Source: Spisula solida
Lineage: Eukaryota > Mollusca > Bivalvia > Venerida > Mactridae
Length of the DNA stretch: 64,000 bases
Direction: 5' to 3'
NCBI GenBank assembly: GCA_947247005.1
Contig: OX365950.1
Location: 49,018,761 to 49,082,760 of the forward strand
Shown here: positions 41,011 through 53,591 of the stretch, in pieces
How the letters are laid out: every line of letters begins with the position of its first letter
How positions within the stretch are numbered: the first letter of the stretch is position 1
The notes under the pieces: generated by a model
Told to the model about the DNA's origin: nothing
The model's database searches: none
The model's input: the letters and a program-made list of their open reading frames with translations, nothing else
Made by a program: the position numbers and the translations under genes

Positions 41011-42503
41011 ATAAATATGAAACCTGTATAAAACCCAAACGGAACTATATAAGCGATGTATCAGGATTAATAATACTATCGTATGTCTGAAACTGTATGA
41101 GCGTCAAAAAATTGTATTAAATTATAGAAGAAAAAAATATGTGGCGTCGCTGCTTAAAGTGTCCTGCATATTAGTCAGTGTGTTCTGCAAACTGACACCT
41201 AACCACGTCACAATACATGCCTGGTACGATCCAAGTACGGCAGAACTTCCGTTCGTAGTCACGTTAAATTCGTGCTCAGTACGTATCTTGTCACCGTCTG
41301 TCTTATTACAGAACGGGGAAGTTTTTCCAAACTGTTTAAAGTTCTGGAGCTCCACTCCCGATCAAACTCGATCTAAAAGCATTCAGTGTACCGTACCCGA
41401 CTATCTAGCATGTATATTATATCTAAAATAATATGTAGTAGCCTAAATCGATTAGAATATTGTATAGTAGAGTATTGCAAGTCCGTAAAACTGTGCCTGT
41501 AAAATTTTAAAACAGTGCAACTAAACTGAGCGTCATGCAAAGTAGCTACCGATCTTCCAATTAAATTTGCCTGATCAATACGAATACAGACAAAAGAAAT
41601 ACAAAATAAATGGGCTGTAAATGTACATGTCATATGCGAAACCGAAAGTGAATTTAATTAAACCACCTTAAATTTTCAGATAATCAATTATAACATAATA
41701 TAATAAAGGTAATTACCAAGCTTTATTAATCCAATTTTACCCCACTTTCACATATAAACACGTCTCGTGACCTTAGCTTAACTGTTAACACAACACTACA
41801 CTTTAAAATAGCGTCAGTGACCCACTTAAGATAGTAAAATTTTAGCGTGCATATACATGTATAATAATCGGGGTAGTTATCTCCCTTAGGCTATATATTG
41901 ATAACAATCGATTTATTATAAAGACAAACGATAGTTTGTATTGTCTGGACAATTTAACTTTGTAATAACTTATCATACACTTGTCACTTACAGGTAGGTC
42001 TAAACATTTAGACAACCTCTTATTGTTCAACATTTTGTGCTTAAATTTCCCCCTTAAAACCGGTGCGTAGCTGGTATATTAATTTAGGATCCGATCATCA
42101 TTGGAACTGTCTCTATTGAACAATGTTGTAATCGACAGAGCAGCGGTCAATCAGATTAAGAGCTATTGTAACGTGTTTGGTCAAAACGACGTCACAGGAC
42201 ACTATATACGAGTTAATGAATAATAATCTTTACGCTCAATAGCATACGCCCATGCAGTCGAAATTTAAAGCGTCACTATTTTTAAAGCTTTTGTAATAAA
42301 TGACCCGCCACACTTTTAGCCTGGGGAAATGTTCGTAATAGTCATTAGATTAAATCAATTTTAACATTTACATTCGTCATCATGCATTCCGTCTCTGTAT
42401 CTCTTTTGTAAATAGCACCACTTTCCTAACATTTCCCATGACTTGAAATAAATTATTCTCAATGTTTGTCACCGCAACTTTCAACGCAATATCTTGTACA
42501 ATT
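41011..42503. other. Gene-free stretch
   Basis: No exon, tandem repeat or strong inverted repeat is supported. Short open frames on both strands near 41122-41633 show no family resemblance. Confidence 0.4.
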
Positions 42504-43566
42504 CAGGGGCGGATCCAGGATTTGGCGTTAGGGGGGCGTACATTCATGTATTGATACCCCCCTCCCCTCCTCAAGAAAAATGCGAGCGAAGCGAGCTAGA
42601 AAAAAATGTATCTCTGAGAAGCATTCCACACAATTACCTTATAATATTCATTGATAATGTTAATGTGAGAGCAAGGCAAGCAAGAATATATGTATTAATT
42701 ATTTGAACAGCGTATCCCTCAAACTCATTCCCTACTTGACAAAATGAACTGTTAGTGGTTGTGCGAGCGTAGCGAGCAAGAAAAAATGCAATTATCTATT
42801 TCAGCAGCATACACCACATCCTTATTACTTGGTAATATTCACTGATGTAGTAATTGTCAGAACTAGAAAAAAATCAGTGTTTGTCTGAGCAGCATACACA
42901 AACAACTCATTGGTAAATCAAAAGCTTTCATTGAATTTACTTAGTTCTTCAGCGAGTGAAGCGAGCAAGAAAAATCGTTGTTTATATGAACAGCATAGCC
43001 AGGACTAACGATTATCGACTGGATACTATACACTGATATAAAGCTGCTGTGAATTCGTCGCGAAAAAAGGCAATGCATACCCTGCGAACTCCAGTGCTTC
43101 AGTTTTGTTCAAGTGGAAATGTGAAGTACTTGGGATCAAGCGACTAGGGAGTCCAGTGGCTTTCTGCCTCGTGACTTTTAAATAGAATCACGGAATTCCT
43201 CAGCTGTATTCTGAGGTATCTTATTTTTAATGAAAAAGACAGGTTTATTAGAAAATAAAGCCAACTGTATTAATTTTTTTTTTTTGTCGGACATTTTTAA
43301 TGTGCAAGAATCTCGGCATTTCTGTAGCCGATGTTTGGCACCATGCCACCAATCAGTCCCATATCTTGTTTTTGCATACAGCAGTAAGTTCAAATTAAAA
43401 TCCCTAAATTGATTATTGTTGTATTTACGCGAGCGAAGCGAGCGAAAAAAATTGCACATCAATATTGTTCTTACATCCAAAATATGATAAATTACCTAGG
43501 CTCCGGCGATTTTAGGGGGGGGGGGGGCGTACGCCGGGTCCGCCCCCCCTTGGATCCGCCTATGCA
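42504..43566. mobile_element. GGCGGATCC-bounded element with repeated GCGAGCGAAGCGAGC motifs
   Basis: Left CAGGGGCGGATCCAGGATTT, right TTGGATCCGCCTATGC with polyG/polyC inner borders (GGGGGGCGTAC and its counterpart). Inside, GCGAGCGAAGCGAGC followed by A-rich runs occurs at about 42582, 42760 (GCGAGCGTAGCGAGC), 42953 (GCGAGTGAAGCGAGC) and 43430. Each is followed at variable distance by AGCATACACnAC-type words, so the body is a degenerate array of roughly 170-300-bp modules. No protein frame is recognised. Confidence 0.75.
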
Positions 43567-44423
43567 ATTATACAGCAGTATTTAAAAGTACATCTCGCAC
43601 CAGAGTTTTGACTATCACTGTCGGAGATGTCGACGTCAACCCGTACGGAGCACGTCGCGGCTACATGATGTACTGCATCAAGGTATTACGTGCATCTACA
43701 ATGTACAAAGACATTTGAATTAATTTCCAAAGTTCAGTTGTTCTGAAAAATATTAATGTCACTTATGGTTAAGACACGGATGGCCACTGTGTTTGTGTTG
43801 AGTTGGAATGGATTGATTAGGGCCTATAGTCCATATAGTACTACAGACTCGGTTCTAATGGGTTTATATAGTCGCATTTCCTCGTATGGAAGAGAAATTA
43901 TGTAGAATAGGTGTATCACACATAATAATAAATTATTATAGATTGTCCCTGCACAAACGTTACGACTTGCAGTTGTGAAAATCTGAAATCCAACTCATCA
44001 TATACTATTTGGGAGAAGTTTTCACTGATGACCGACGTTGTCGAGTATATGGTAATGAAGAATGCGACCTTTTTCAGAATGTTCGAGTGTTAGACGCTCG
44101 ACTTTCTAGTACTTAATAGTAACATTGCATATCTGTGAGCCAAAATTCTAAGAGTAACAAGGGCAGATAACACACAAATATAGGTCACAGGGTTACCAGG
44201 CTTGTCTGTATGAACTCCCCTTGTGATCATGCATATGACTATGTTGAGTTACAAGTGAATACCTTTGATAGTCTTTGGGTAATTGGTATTTTTGTGTAAA
44301 GAGTCGAAGTCAGAAAAAGGGAGTAACTCTTATAAAATACTGAATAGATTTGTTTCCTCTTGTCAGTAGATGTAGATCATCACATTCCACAAGTGTATTG
44401 CTTTCAAGTTGACAGCTTTCGTT

Positions 44424-44549
44424 CTTGAAAATAAAACTTATTAATCAAGGCCATAGCTCATCCATAGGACAAGTCATTGATTTACGGCTATATAAAACCA
44501 AATGCCTATGGATGAGCTATGGCCTTGATTAACAAGTTTTATTTTCAAG
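44424..44549. mobile_element. Near-perfect 45-bp-arm hairpin upstream of MCTS1
   Basis: CTTGAAAATAAAACTTATTA, ATCAAGGCCATAGCTCATCC, ATAGG is answered by its complement ending TTTTATTTTCAAG, with one mismatch in 45 and a loop of about 36 nt. No other copy was seen in the window. It lies about 440 bp before the MCTS1 start codon. A young MITE is the likeliest origin. Confidence 0.85.
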
Positions 44550-44988
44550 TCATGGCAAAATACATTTTTAACACAGATAAGCTGAATGAATCTTGAATTA
44601 ACATACATGTAGGAGCTACATGGCCTGGATTAAGAGAAGAGTTATCGTCCTTGATCAAAGGAGGAGTTATTGCCATTGAATAAACATAGTTGTTACGCCA
44701 CTTGAATTAACAAAACAGTTATATGGCCCTTGTTTCTATTTATCTTTTGCAACACAGTACTGGTAGAGCTAAAATGGTAGTAATAGAAAGCAGTCCGGTT
44801 TAAATTATTCTAGATCACACCTCGTGTCGTATATGTTTATGAAATAGATATAATTCCATGGTAGGCCTGAAACAACTATTTTATGTCAGTGCCCGTACGG
44901 CTTGGTTGGAATTTAGTGTAATCTGATTCGACAACAACAACAACACGAAAAATTCGCACATTTCAACAGTTGGCCGATTGTTACTAAA

Positions 44989-47900
44989 ATGTTTAAGAAG
45001 TAAGTGGTGATTTTCGACTAGAATGAGTTGTTACAATATAATCTTCTGTGATTTCCGACTGTATTTTAGATATTAATGATTTGAGACAGTTTTCTGAAGC
45101 CGCTATAGAACAACACGTATTCGGACAAACCACACATTCGGATACATTTTTGTATTTCCTTATCATATAGCCTACTGTTTACCATCTTTTCATGTTTACT
45201 ATGATTTGAAACACTCCTATAATATATATAGTAAGGTTTTACCTAAACTCATACAGTAAAATCCCAGGTAATATTGTTGCCAATGCATTGCCATAGATGA
45301 TTGCATCCAATTAAATCTTACTGAGACCACATCCTTCTACAAGCAGACATCTCTGCACTTGATGAAAGGGCTAAAACCCGGGTATGAGGTTCAACACTTC
45401 TAAATGTTATATCATGATCTTCTATAGTCAATCAACACATCTCTACTAACTCACTTGACAACGCATTCTCTAAATTAGTAAATAAGTCTTTTTTATGCGC
45501 CCTGGACCTCGGCTATTATTGTACTCACAAAAGATAATGTGTGGTATTTTTATCTACTCGCATATTGTGAAATCTACTCACATATTTTAACAAATGCTAA
45601 ATTTAATCCCTGCTGCTAATAAAGACTGTATCAATATTAGTGCAACTTGTACTGATGTTTTGAATGTTTCATGTTTTTTAATTATTTGTAGATTTGATGA
45701 CAAGGAGAATGTATCAGGTGTAAATAATGCCAAATCCTCTGTATTACGAGGTGTGAGGGCATCAGTGTTAGAACAGTTCCCCTTCATTGCTAACTACACA
45801 GACCAGATATTACCAAAGAAAGATGCTCTGAAATTAGTCAAATGGTAAATTTTCTTTTCTTTATCCTGAATATCTAAGAATGCTTAAGTAATAAGTAGTA
45901 CTCTTTTAGAAGTTATGTTCGCCAATGTTATCTCGTGGAAATGCTAGTTACACTTACAGGGGTTCCACCAGTCTAGCTTCTAGTTCCATTTGACTCAGAA
46001 CTACGGCTTTTGACCCTTGAAATTCCCAAAAAGCAACATTTTGATCCTCAAGATTTTGGTTTGGTTTTGGTATTTTGCCCTATAAAATTTAGTCAAAAGT
46101 ATCAAAATTATTTGTCAGATTCAAAAGCTTGTGGAACCCCTGTACCTAAGTACTACCTTAAAGCATCAGAAATATATTCAGATATTTGTTTTGGAAAATC
46201 TTGTCTCATATATCTTTTATCATATTGTTTCAGTCATGATCATATAGAGATTCTGGCTAACTCAAGCGGTGAACCAGTCTTCTTCAAACAAAGAGATGGT
46301 CCTTATTTTCCAACATTGAAGTTGTTACATAAATGTAAGTAGTACCATTGTCACAGCGTATAAGTGAGCCAGTTAGCGCAATAAGTCATACACATTGAAA
46401 TGTATACGCAGTAAGTAAAAGAGTAACCATGCCAGGGTTGATCCATGAGTAATGCTTTACTCCTGATAGTCTGTTGGTTGTATATATTCTAGTCGTCTTG
46501 CTGAATGTGTGATTAAAAGTCTATACGTATTTTTGTTTCAGTTCCATTTATATTACCTCACATGCAGGTGGATAAAGGTGCTATCAGATTTGTGCTGAGT
46601 GGTGCAAATATAATGTGTCCTGGTCTCACATCTCCTGGCGCAAGAATGACGAAAGTTGGTGATAATCAAATTGTTGTATCCTTTATAAATGATTCCATCT
46701 TGTTGATATGCAGCTGAAGTATTACTGGATGGTTGGCTAAAGTACAAACAAATAAACAAATGTAACAGTTTAAACATGACTTAACATAACGTCCTTAATG
46801 TTTTTAGACACAAAGATAATATTTAATATGTTTTTATAAATTAAACACAAGGATGTAGAAATGTCTACATGTAATGATTGTAGCCATTTAATCTTCAAAA
46901 GGTAGGCACCTGGTTTGAAATCTCACTTAAAGTAAAACCGAAGAAAATTACAAAGAGTAGCTGGCAAGGATGTTCACATAGCAGGTTGATTTTTGTTGTC
47001 TACTGGCTCATGTTTACACCCCTGTGTACTAGTTATGATCCTCAAAATGTCCTCATACTTGTACATCTATCAGCTATGCCCTCGTTTCAACATGCAGTCA
47101 TCCCGCAATTCGTCGGTCCAACAAACAATTCCCTTTGATTTGATAGCGGTGGCTGTTTTTCAATCCAGAATAGATCCGACTGACCAGCCTTACACAACTC
47201 ATTTATCAAAATGGGGTTGTTAAACAACTTTCACTACGTGCAAGCACGTAAAAAGAGAAAACTAACAGACTATAAAGAAACAGGAAATTACATATTTTCC
47301 ATGAAAAATGGCTGAAATATACATTAGCTGAAAAATATTTTGATACTATTTTTGGTCCGACAGTTTTGCTTTTGGTCCGGCAGTTTGTAAGACCTTACCA
47401 GTCCGAATGTCCAAACATATTTGCCAACTTTCAGTATGTCTGTTGAGTAACTTACATTTTATAGCTTTTGTCTTATAACTTTCCGAACATCCCTCATAAA
47501 ATTTTGACATATTTTATGACATGATTGTGTTTACCTTAACTCCAATCAGGCCATTATGGCAGAAGGCAAAGATTGTGCTCTTGCTATTGGTTTAACAAAA
47601 ATGTCAACAGAAGATATGTAAGTATAAAAAATGTTTTAGCGCATATAATAAATACATGGCAGGCCCTTCCCTAGAATTTTTCTAGGCACTAGGAGGCTTT
47701 GTGGGTAATGAGATCCACAGGAATGTATAAAAGGTTTTAGAAGAGAAAACTCATGATTTTCCATAATTAAAAGACTCAGACACTGATTTAAGCACTTCTG
47801 TACATTATACAAGCCATAATGATAATCACTCGAATAACATAATACAGATCATAAATGTAAACACCCATAGTGATTTAAAGTTTTCATGCTAGGATTTAAG

Positions 47901-48287
47901 ATGCTGGGGAAAAGCTGATACTGGTTTTAAGGTTCTGTGGTACCCTAGCACCTTTAGGCCCTGGGCATTGCTCACCATGAAATACAACAATAACAAGAAT
48001 AGACGTTTGTCACCTGACTGCCAAAATAGTCATTAATGCTATTTTATTATACTGATGATGAACAACCTCAATATGAAGTTTGAAAATACTAGACCAGACT
48101 AATCTGTTCATGAGTTATTGATCAGAAATTAACGGACCAACAAGTGTAAGCAATGACCCCCATTGTTCCCAATATATGACCAATGTGTGTGTTCTTTACT
48201 TTCAGATTACAGAAAAATAAAGGAATTGGAGTGGACAATATACATTATCTCAATGATGGTCTATGGAACATGAAAGCCGTTAAATAG
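44989..48287 (+). CDS. MCTS1: MCTS1 (malignant T-cell-amplified sequence 1; translation re-initiation factor)
   Basis: Six exons: 44989-44999, 45692-45844, 46234-46334, 46542-46675, 47550-47617, 48206-48287 (TAG); 549 nt, 182 residues, all phases join. Family length is about 181. MCTS1 pairs with DENR in the cytoplasm, binds the 40S subunit, and promotes tRNA/40S recycling and re-initiation after upstream ORFs. The N-terminal domain (about residues 1-90) starts MFKKFDDKENV and has [20 protein letters not shown] and CHDHIEIL. The PUA domain follows, with [47 protein letters not shown] and the terminal [20 protein letters not shown]. The first coding exon holds only 11 nt, so ATG is fixed by the AA|GTAAGT donor. 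Introns 2 and 4 each hold a foldback element. The donor of intron 4 is GTATCC, weaker than the others. Confidence 0.97.
45957..46142. mobile_element. CAGGGGTTCCAC foldback element, family 20 copy 2
   Basis: Termini CAGGGGTTCCAC and GTGGAACCCCTG; interior TTTTGACCCTTGAAATTCCC, TTTTGATCCTCAAGATTTTG, AAATTTAGTCAAAAGTA. It lies in MCTS1 intron 2, ending about 90 bp before exon 3. Confidence 0.8.
46849..47024. mobile_element. CAGGGGTGTA foldback element, family 18 copy 2
   Basis: Left CAAGGATGTAGAAATG, right ATGTTTACACCCCTG; interior TTGTAGCCATTTAAT, AGAGTAGCTGGCAAGG. Inverted relative of 24435-24599. MCTS1 intron 4. Confidence 0.65.
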
Positions 48288-48347
48288 CATTTGTTTATAA
48301 TTAGTTAACTCCGTGATGATCGTCTATTGAATGAAATTTATACACCT

Positions 48348-48496
48348 GGGGTGATATTCAATATTGATCTTACTTTATTTAGAGAATAAGGACAACCAAT
48401 CAGATCACATTATATTAACCTTGTGGTCTGTAACAGCCGATATGATTGGCTATCCTTATTCTCTAAATAAATAAGATCAATATTGAATACCAACCC
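48348..48496. mobile_element. GGGGTGATATTCAATATTG foldback element, family 4 copy 2
   Basis: Same layout as 34317-34464 (AGAATAAGGACAACCAATCA, GATTGGCTATCCTTATTC). It lies 61 bp after the MCTS1 stop codon, probably within the 3' untranslated region, where it would form a strong hairpin in the mRNA. Confidence 0.85.
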
Positions 48497-49198
48497 TGAA
48501 AATTGCATTCGTATTTAATGTTATAATAGAAAATCAGTGGATTCATTTGGAATTATCCTGATTTATCATACAGAACATTTATCATGTCAACTTGATCCAG
48601 AATAAATTCCTTTTTTTAGATCTTTTATGTCAAAGATTACCCGTTGTTACTCATTTCTGTATAAAAAGAATGCACTTTATGAAAATTAAACTCTTTAAGT
48701 TTTGAGTAGTTGAATTAAGTTATTATGCCTGTTTTCATGCTGGAAGTCTGTTTGTCAGTCTGTTGACACGGTATGTGCTAGTTTCTCAAACTGTCTACAC
48801 GATATGGGCTAGCTCCAGAGTTTGTTGATGGGATATGTGCTATTTGCTTGGTCTGTCGACAGGATGTAGGTTTTGCTATATTGTCTGTCGTTTCTCATTT
48901 TATTTTGTTTGAATAAATTATTGAATGGTGAATTGGTTTAATTACTTCTTTCCTTATTAGTATATTGACCAGTTTCGCTTTGAAGTTTTACCCACATGAT
49001 TTGACCCCATAGAACCAATACTAATTGCTTCACTATATGAGAACATACAGGAACGGTGTTACATTTTATGTTGATATTATTGGCCAAGATACTAACACAA
49101 AGTCACTGAATGTCTGCTAGATGTGGTACCTCCAACATTTTGTCTTATTTATACTGTAACATTTGGGATCCAGTGTTAGGTTCATGTATTATAACATA
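48497..49198. other. MCTS1 3' flank
   Basis: AATAAA occurs at about 48601 and 48913, candidate polyadenylation signals for MCTS1. 48760-48890 contains three imperfect roughly 50-bp repeats built on GTCTGTnGACACGATATGnGC. Confidence 0.45.
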
Positions 49199-49886
49199 CA
49201 GGGTGTTTCATAATATCTGTCCCCATTACTACCGAATGCCATGAGAAAATGCTTGATCTCTTCTAAATTGTTTTAATATACCATTGGAAAGCCAACATTT
49301 TGGGAGTTTTACTGTTGCAACACAGGAATAAAGATTCTTGCAAATTGTCATTTTTTCGATAAATGTCAAATTGACCTTCAAATTGATTTTGTTTCCCAAG
49401 TTTAATTATATTGCTTGTTAAGTATGGCATGATATAACCAGTTCAGTAGTGTTATATGCATACATGCATACATGCCATGTTTCGCAGACCCCTTTGCGTG
49501 AGATTGGTGATGGAAATGCAGGAGATTTCATTAAAATGCAGGAGATTTTCCTGGCTGAAAGTTTAGACTAAAAGTATTGAAATTTATATACTGTTTTCAC
49601 TTATCTTAATTTGATGACAATACCATGCATGCTTCATGTAGCAAATTAAACTAATATTTGTCATCATTTTCATAATGTAACCAAAAAATGTCAGGTTCCA
49701 GTTTATCCATTAAATGCGTGAGATTTGATAAATTGGCCTTTGATCATGCAGGAGTAGAGTCTCAAATGCAGGAGACTCACGCATGATGCAGGAGATCTGG
49801 CATGTATGTATATGAAAACATCAGAAGAGATCAAGCATTTTCTCATGACTTAGTTGTAATGGGGACAGATATTATGAAACACCCTG
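49199..49886. mobile_element. CAGGGTGTTTCATAATATCTG foldback element with nested repeat
   Basis: Left CAGGGTGTTTCATAATATCT, GTCCCCATTAC; right GGGGACAGATATTATGAAAC, ACCCTG. Then CGAATGCCATGAGAAAATGC, TTGATCTC pairs with GAGATCAAGCATTTTCTCAT. Inside it, 49470-49806 is a family 9 repeat bounded by CATACATGCC and GGCATGTATG. Confidence 0.8.
49470..49806 (+). repeat. Interspersed repeat family 9, copy 2 (nested)
   Basis: Homologous along its length to 5745-6066 (TGAGATTGGTGATGGAAATG, GACAATACCATGCATGCTTC, CAGGTTCCAGTTTATCC, GATGCAGGAGATCTGGCA). Contains six GCAGGAG words. Confidence 0.7.
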
Positions 49887-52336
49887 TTGTTGCTTTAAGC
49901 TGCTCATTATTTATAATTACTTATTTAATAGTTTGTTGTATTCTGTAGCAATATGATATATTGTTTTTTAGCCCTATTGACATGTTAACAGTACAGTGGT
50001 GGCTAATATTCACTAAGCATCTTAGTGGAAAACTTAAATATTTTGACATCAGTAAAATATGAGTGCTGCACTATTTCCCTACAATTTAAGACGTACTCGT
50101 GTGTGATTTAGTATCTCTCTACATGTTACTTAAAAACTATGTAAAAAATTAATTATCTTGATGTTTTTGTTTGGCTGATACACCTTTAGGAAATGTGAAG
50201 ATTTTAAATATTTGAAGATTTTCTTCTTAAGGAGGTACGCGCACCTTTTATCTAACGATCGAATTTTCCTTGAAACATCTTAAAATGACAGAACTGAACC
50301 GTTATGAAAATTGGTTTGCCAATTATGTTATCTATGAAAAATAAAGACATTATTATTACGTTGTCTACAAGAGGATCTGTGGAAACCACCCCAGATATTA
50401 CCTTGCCTAATTATTTGTAGGCCTTCAAAATGAATTCATTGACCAGTATGCAACCACACTTTGCTATATTTACAAACCAAAATATCCTTCTGTTAATGAT
50501 GTGATAAGCATACGGTGTGTGTATGCTATCTGGCTGTAAAAGGGTGAGGTCATGCAGCCAAGGATATTTATTTATGTAACAACAACTATTTTGATACTAC
50601 TATTTGTTGCATGGGTTACAATTAAGCATACGAAATGAAATAAAAACTTACGGTACCCGTTATATTGTGTTGTTTTGTTGCTAATGACAGAATTTTAAAA
50701 TTCCAATTTATATGCTTAGTTTTATCAGAGACTATAGATAAAATCTATAGTCTCTGGTTTTATAGGCATTAAGGTATATATATTTGTAATCGAGAAAGGA
50801 TCCCTTGCAAGGGCATAGCCCCTATTGTATGCACTGTGAAAGGTCATACTTAGTAGCCCTCATTATATGCACTGCACAAGGGAATAGTCCTCATTATACG
50901 CCCTGTGTACAGGGGTTGCGCAAACAGCCAGTATCAATGTAATTTTAGCACACCACACCATAAATGTGTTGATAAGTGGATGACATCAATAGCACTAACT
51001 ACGTATGGTTGGGGAGACTTTGCATCCACAACACTGCACAAATAGCACTGTACGTGATGTAACAATCTGCACCTACTAGTATTGTGGGATTCCAACCCAT
51101 ACTGTATGACCCCATCGCATAGCATTGCCAAGTATGAAAGCATTTAAATTTCCATATGGAACACTTCGCAATTGAAAAAATCTGAAAATGAGTGCGGTAC
51201 AGAAATCGGCGACGAAAGGTTGTGTTGCGAATGAAATGCCTTAAAATAACAATGGCAATATTGCAAAATGGAGCAACTATGTAATAACATAGAAAACAGA
51301 TGTCTTTTTTGGCATATTCTCTGTTATGTAGCCATGTTAAATCAATGCAGACATGCAAATGGGCTATACGACGTCAATAACGTCAAATTACGTCATCAAT
51401 ATTAATGTTATCAGCAGCTAATTCTTGTCATTTACATGTAAGTTGGAGACGAAACAAATTGATTTTCGGTTGACAGGTCTATGAAGTGTATCTTTAGAAT
51501 TATTCAATGCGTTATACATTATGAATTATGCCACGAATGATGAGTATGTACACTGTTATATGTAACGACGTCGCGATGATGTTGGGCCAGTGTAGCCATA
51601 GTGACGTTACAGTTTCTATGTTTTTCCGACCAAATAGTTCCTTAAGTTTAATGTTCTTATAGTTATGTGTTTGCAATACGCCAATCTATTATCTGACCAA
51701 TTTTCTTCAATATTGGTCACGTAACAAAGATTTTGGAGCATTTTTCACCTCTCGTAATATCAGTGATCCAGAATGCAGTTATTTCCCTTTAATTGGCTGA
51801 AAATTACAGCAATGACCAGTTACCTCCCTTTATATCATACATTGAGTAGTACAATGATTTAATATTTCATTAATTTATAACCAGTATTATCCCGTTGTGG
51901 ATGTACATTTAGTACATCACATTAAGTATCCGACATTTAAGTGGAAATACAAAATGTAGTCACGAATAATTTCCTGTTTGTTTGAATTCAAGTCGGGATA
52001 TTTTAAGTACCAGTATATAAGATTGCTAAACTGATTAATTCACGATTTAAACTTTTGATCACTCGTAGATGCTTCTTTTAAAATGATAACAGAAAACTAC
52101 AATATAGTTTTAGGTGTTTCTTAGAATATAAATGTGTATTTTATAAAATTATTTTACTTAGTGCGGTATGTCAGGGGTTCGATGCCAGGCCTCGACACAC
52201 CCGTCCTTAAAATGATATACAAGTATCTCCCCTATACCCTGACCTTGATCAGTATACTTAGTTCCATATAACTGCTGGTTCTCCCAATGTCAGGATAATA
52301 TCATGTGTTACCTGTGTAGTCTCCAAATGACTAATT
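49887..52336. other. Gene-free stretch
   Basis: No exon is supported. 50727-50758 holds a small perfect hairpin (CAGAGACTATAGAT and complement). 50820-50910 holds three imperfect GGnnATAGnCCnnATTATnnnC repeats of about 40 bp. 52160-52200 has an isolated B-box-like GGGGTTCGATGCC, possibly a SINE fragment. The open frame on the minus strand at 50999-51358 has no recognisable features. Confidence 0.4.
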
Positions 52337-52715
52337 ATGCCCCCCTCTTGGATGAGGGGTATATTGCTTTGCACATGTCGGTCGGTCTGTCTGTCGGTCA
52401 GTAGACCTAATGGTTTCCGTCCAATAACTGAAGAACGCTTTTGCCCTAAGATCTTTAAACTTTACATGTGGTTGGTCATCAACAATTAATGACCCCTATT
52501 TATTTTGAGATCAGTAGGTCAAAGATCACGGTCACTGTGACCTTTACCATTTCTGACTATTCAAATGGTTTCCGTTCAATAACCCAAGAACGCTAAATGC
52601 CCTAGAATTTTCAAACTTTATATGGAGGTTGGTCATCAACAGTAGATGGCCACTAATGATTTTGAGGTCAGTAGGTCAAAGGTCAAGGTCACTTTCCTTT
52701 ATTTCTGACTATTTG
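52337..52715 (+). mobile_element. Pearl/Helentron-like small element, copy C2
   Basis: Starts ATGCCCCCCTCTTGGATGAG with a GGGG/CCCC terminal palindrome, then GTCGGTCGGTCTGTCTGTCG. The core is two units of about 150 bp (AATGGTTTCCGTCCAATAAC, GGTTGGTCATCAACA, GATCAGTAGGTCAAAG). The right end is not identified. Related to 25318-25532. Confidence 0.55.
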
Positions 52716-52842
52716 GCCGGCCCGCTAACCACTCTTCCATCGTTCCACCTTATACCATATACTTTGCCATTGGGTTTTGAAAATATCAAAACGGTTTTCT
52801 AAGTGCGTATTACGTGAGATACGCAGCATTTTAGAAACGATA

Positions 52843-53064
52843 AAGCCTAGGTCTCGCTTAGGAATTCGTCATCGGCGATTTTCTCCCGATATCTTCCAAT
52901 GCCACCCGATTCATCACGATTCCTTTCTATATCACAAATTGTCTCATGACTTCCCCAAAGCTTCCCCTAGCTCACGGTGGACCTGTTCCCGATGTCCTGA
53001 TAACTTATTAATTTTCATCGGGAGTACATCGCCGAGGCAAAAATACTCAGTGGTACCTAGGCTT
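52843..53064. mobile_element. AAGCCTAGGTC element, family 3 copy 4
   Basis: Left AAGCCTAGGTCTCGCTTAGG, right ACTCAGTGGTACCTAGGCTT; interior GGCGATTTTCTCCCGATATC, CAAAGCTTCCCCTAG, GGGAGTACATCGCCGAGG. TA on both flanks. Inverted relative to copies 1-3. Confidence 0.85.
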
Positions 53065-53591
53065 TATACCTGTATTGTCTGAGAACCACACTAGTTTCGA
53101 GGTACATGTTAATCAATACAAGTAGAAACTACTGTTATACATGTATATGTTAATGTATTGTTATTAATATTATTAGTAGAAATGAGAAAATTGTAAGTGT
53201 TGTTATCCGGTTGATGAGGAAGAATATTTGACTCTAGGATGTGACAACTCGAGTAGGCCACTCAATGTTAAAATACTGTTTACTTGTTCGGCAGTGTGTT
53301 GGGCACTTTTTTTTTAGGATTTCTGACAGCTAAAACAAGGCATTATAGTCCTTTTTAGCTGTGCTGTGGAAACTGGGTCATTCAGTTTTTTGATTGCAGA
53401 AACTAATTCATTATACTTTTGACCAGATTGGGCTTGGGCGGATCTCTACTTGTTTAGTTGGGCATTGTGCCATGTATGAGTTTTATGTTTTTCTGTGCTC
53501 GGTTGGTTCAGTTGGGCATTGTGCCTTGTTTTTATGCTTTCTGTGCTCGGCTGGTTAAATTGATTGCTGCCTTCCATGTCTGACTTAATAT

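Noticed and set aside
41122..41633. Overlapping 77-96-codon open frames on both strands
   Set aside because: No family resemblance, mutually overlapping, no exon signals.
42494..42706. 70-codon open frame at the start of the GCGAGC element
   Set aside because: Begins in the repeat terminus and has low-complexity content typical of the element.
50999..51358. 119-codon minus-strand open frame
   Set aside because: No recognisable domain, no splice or start context, composition like the surrounding non-coding DNA.
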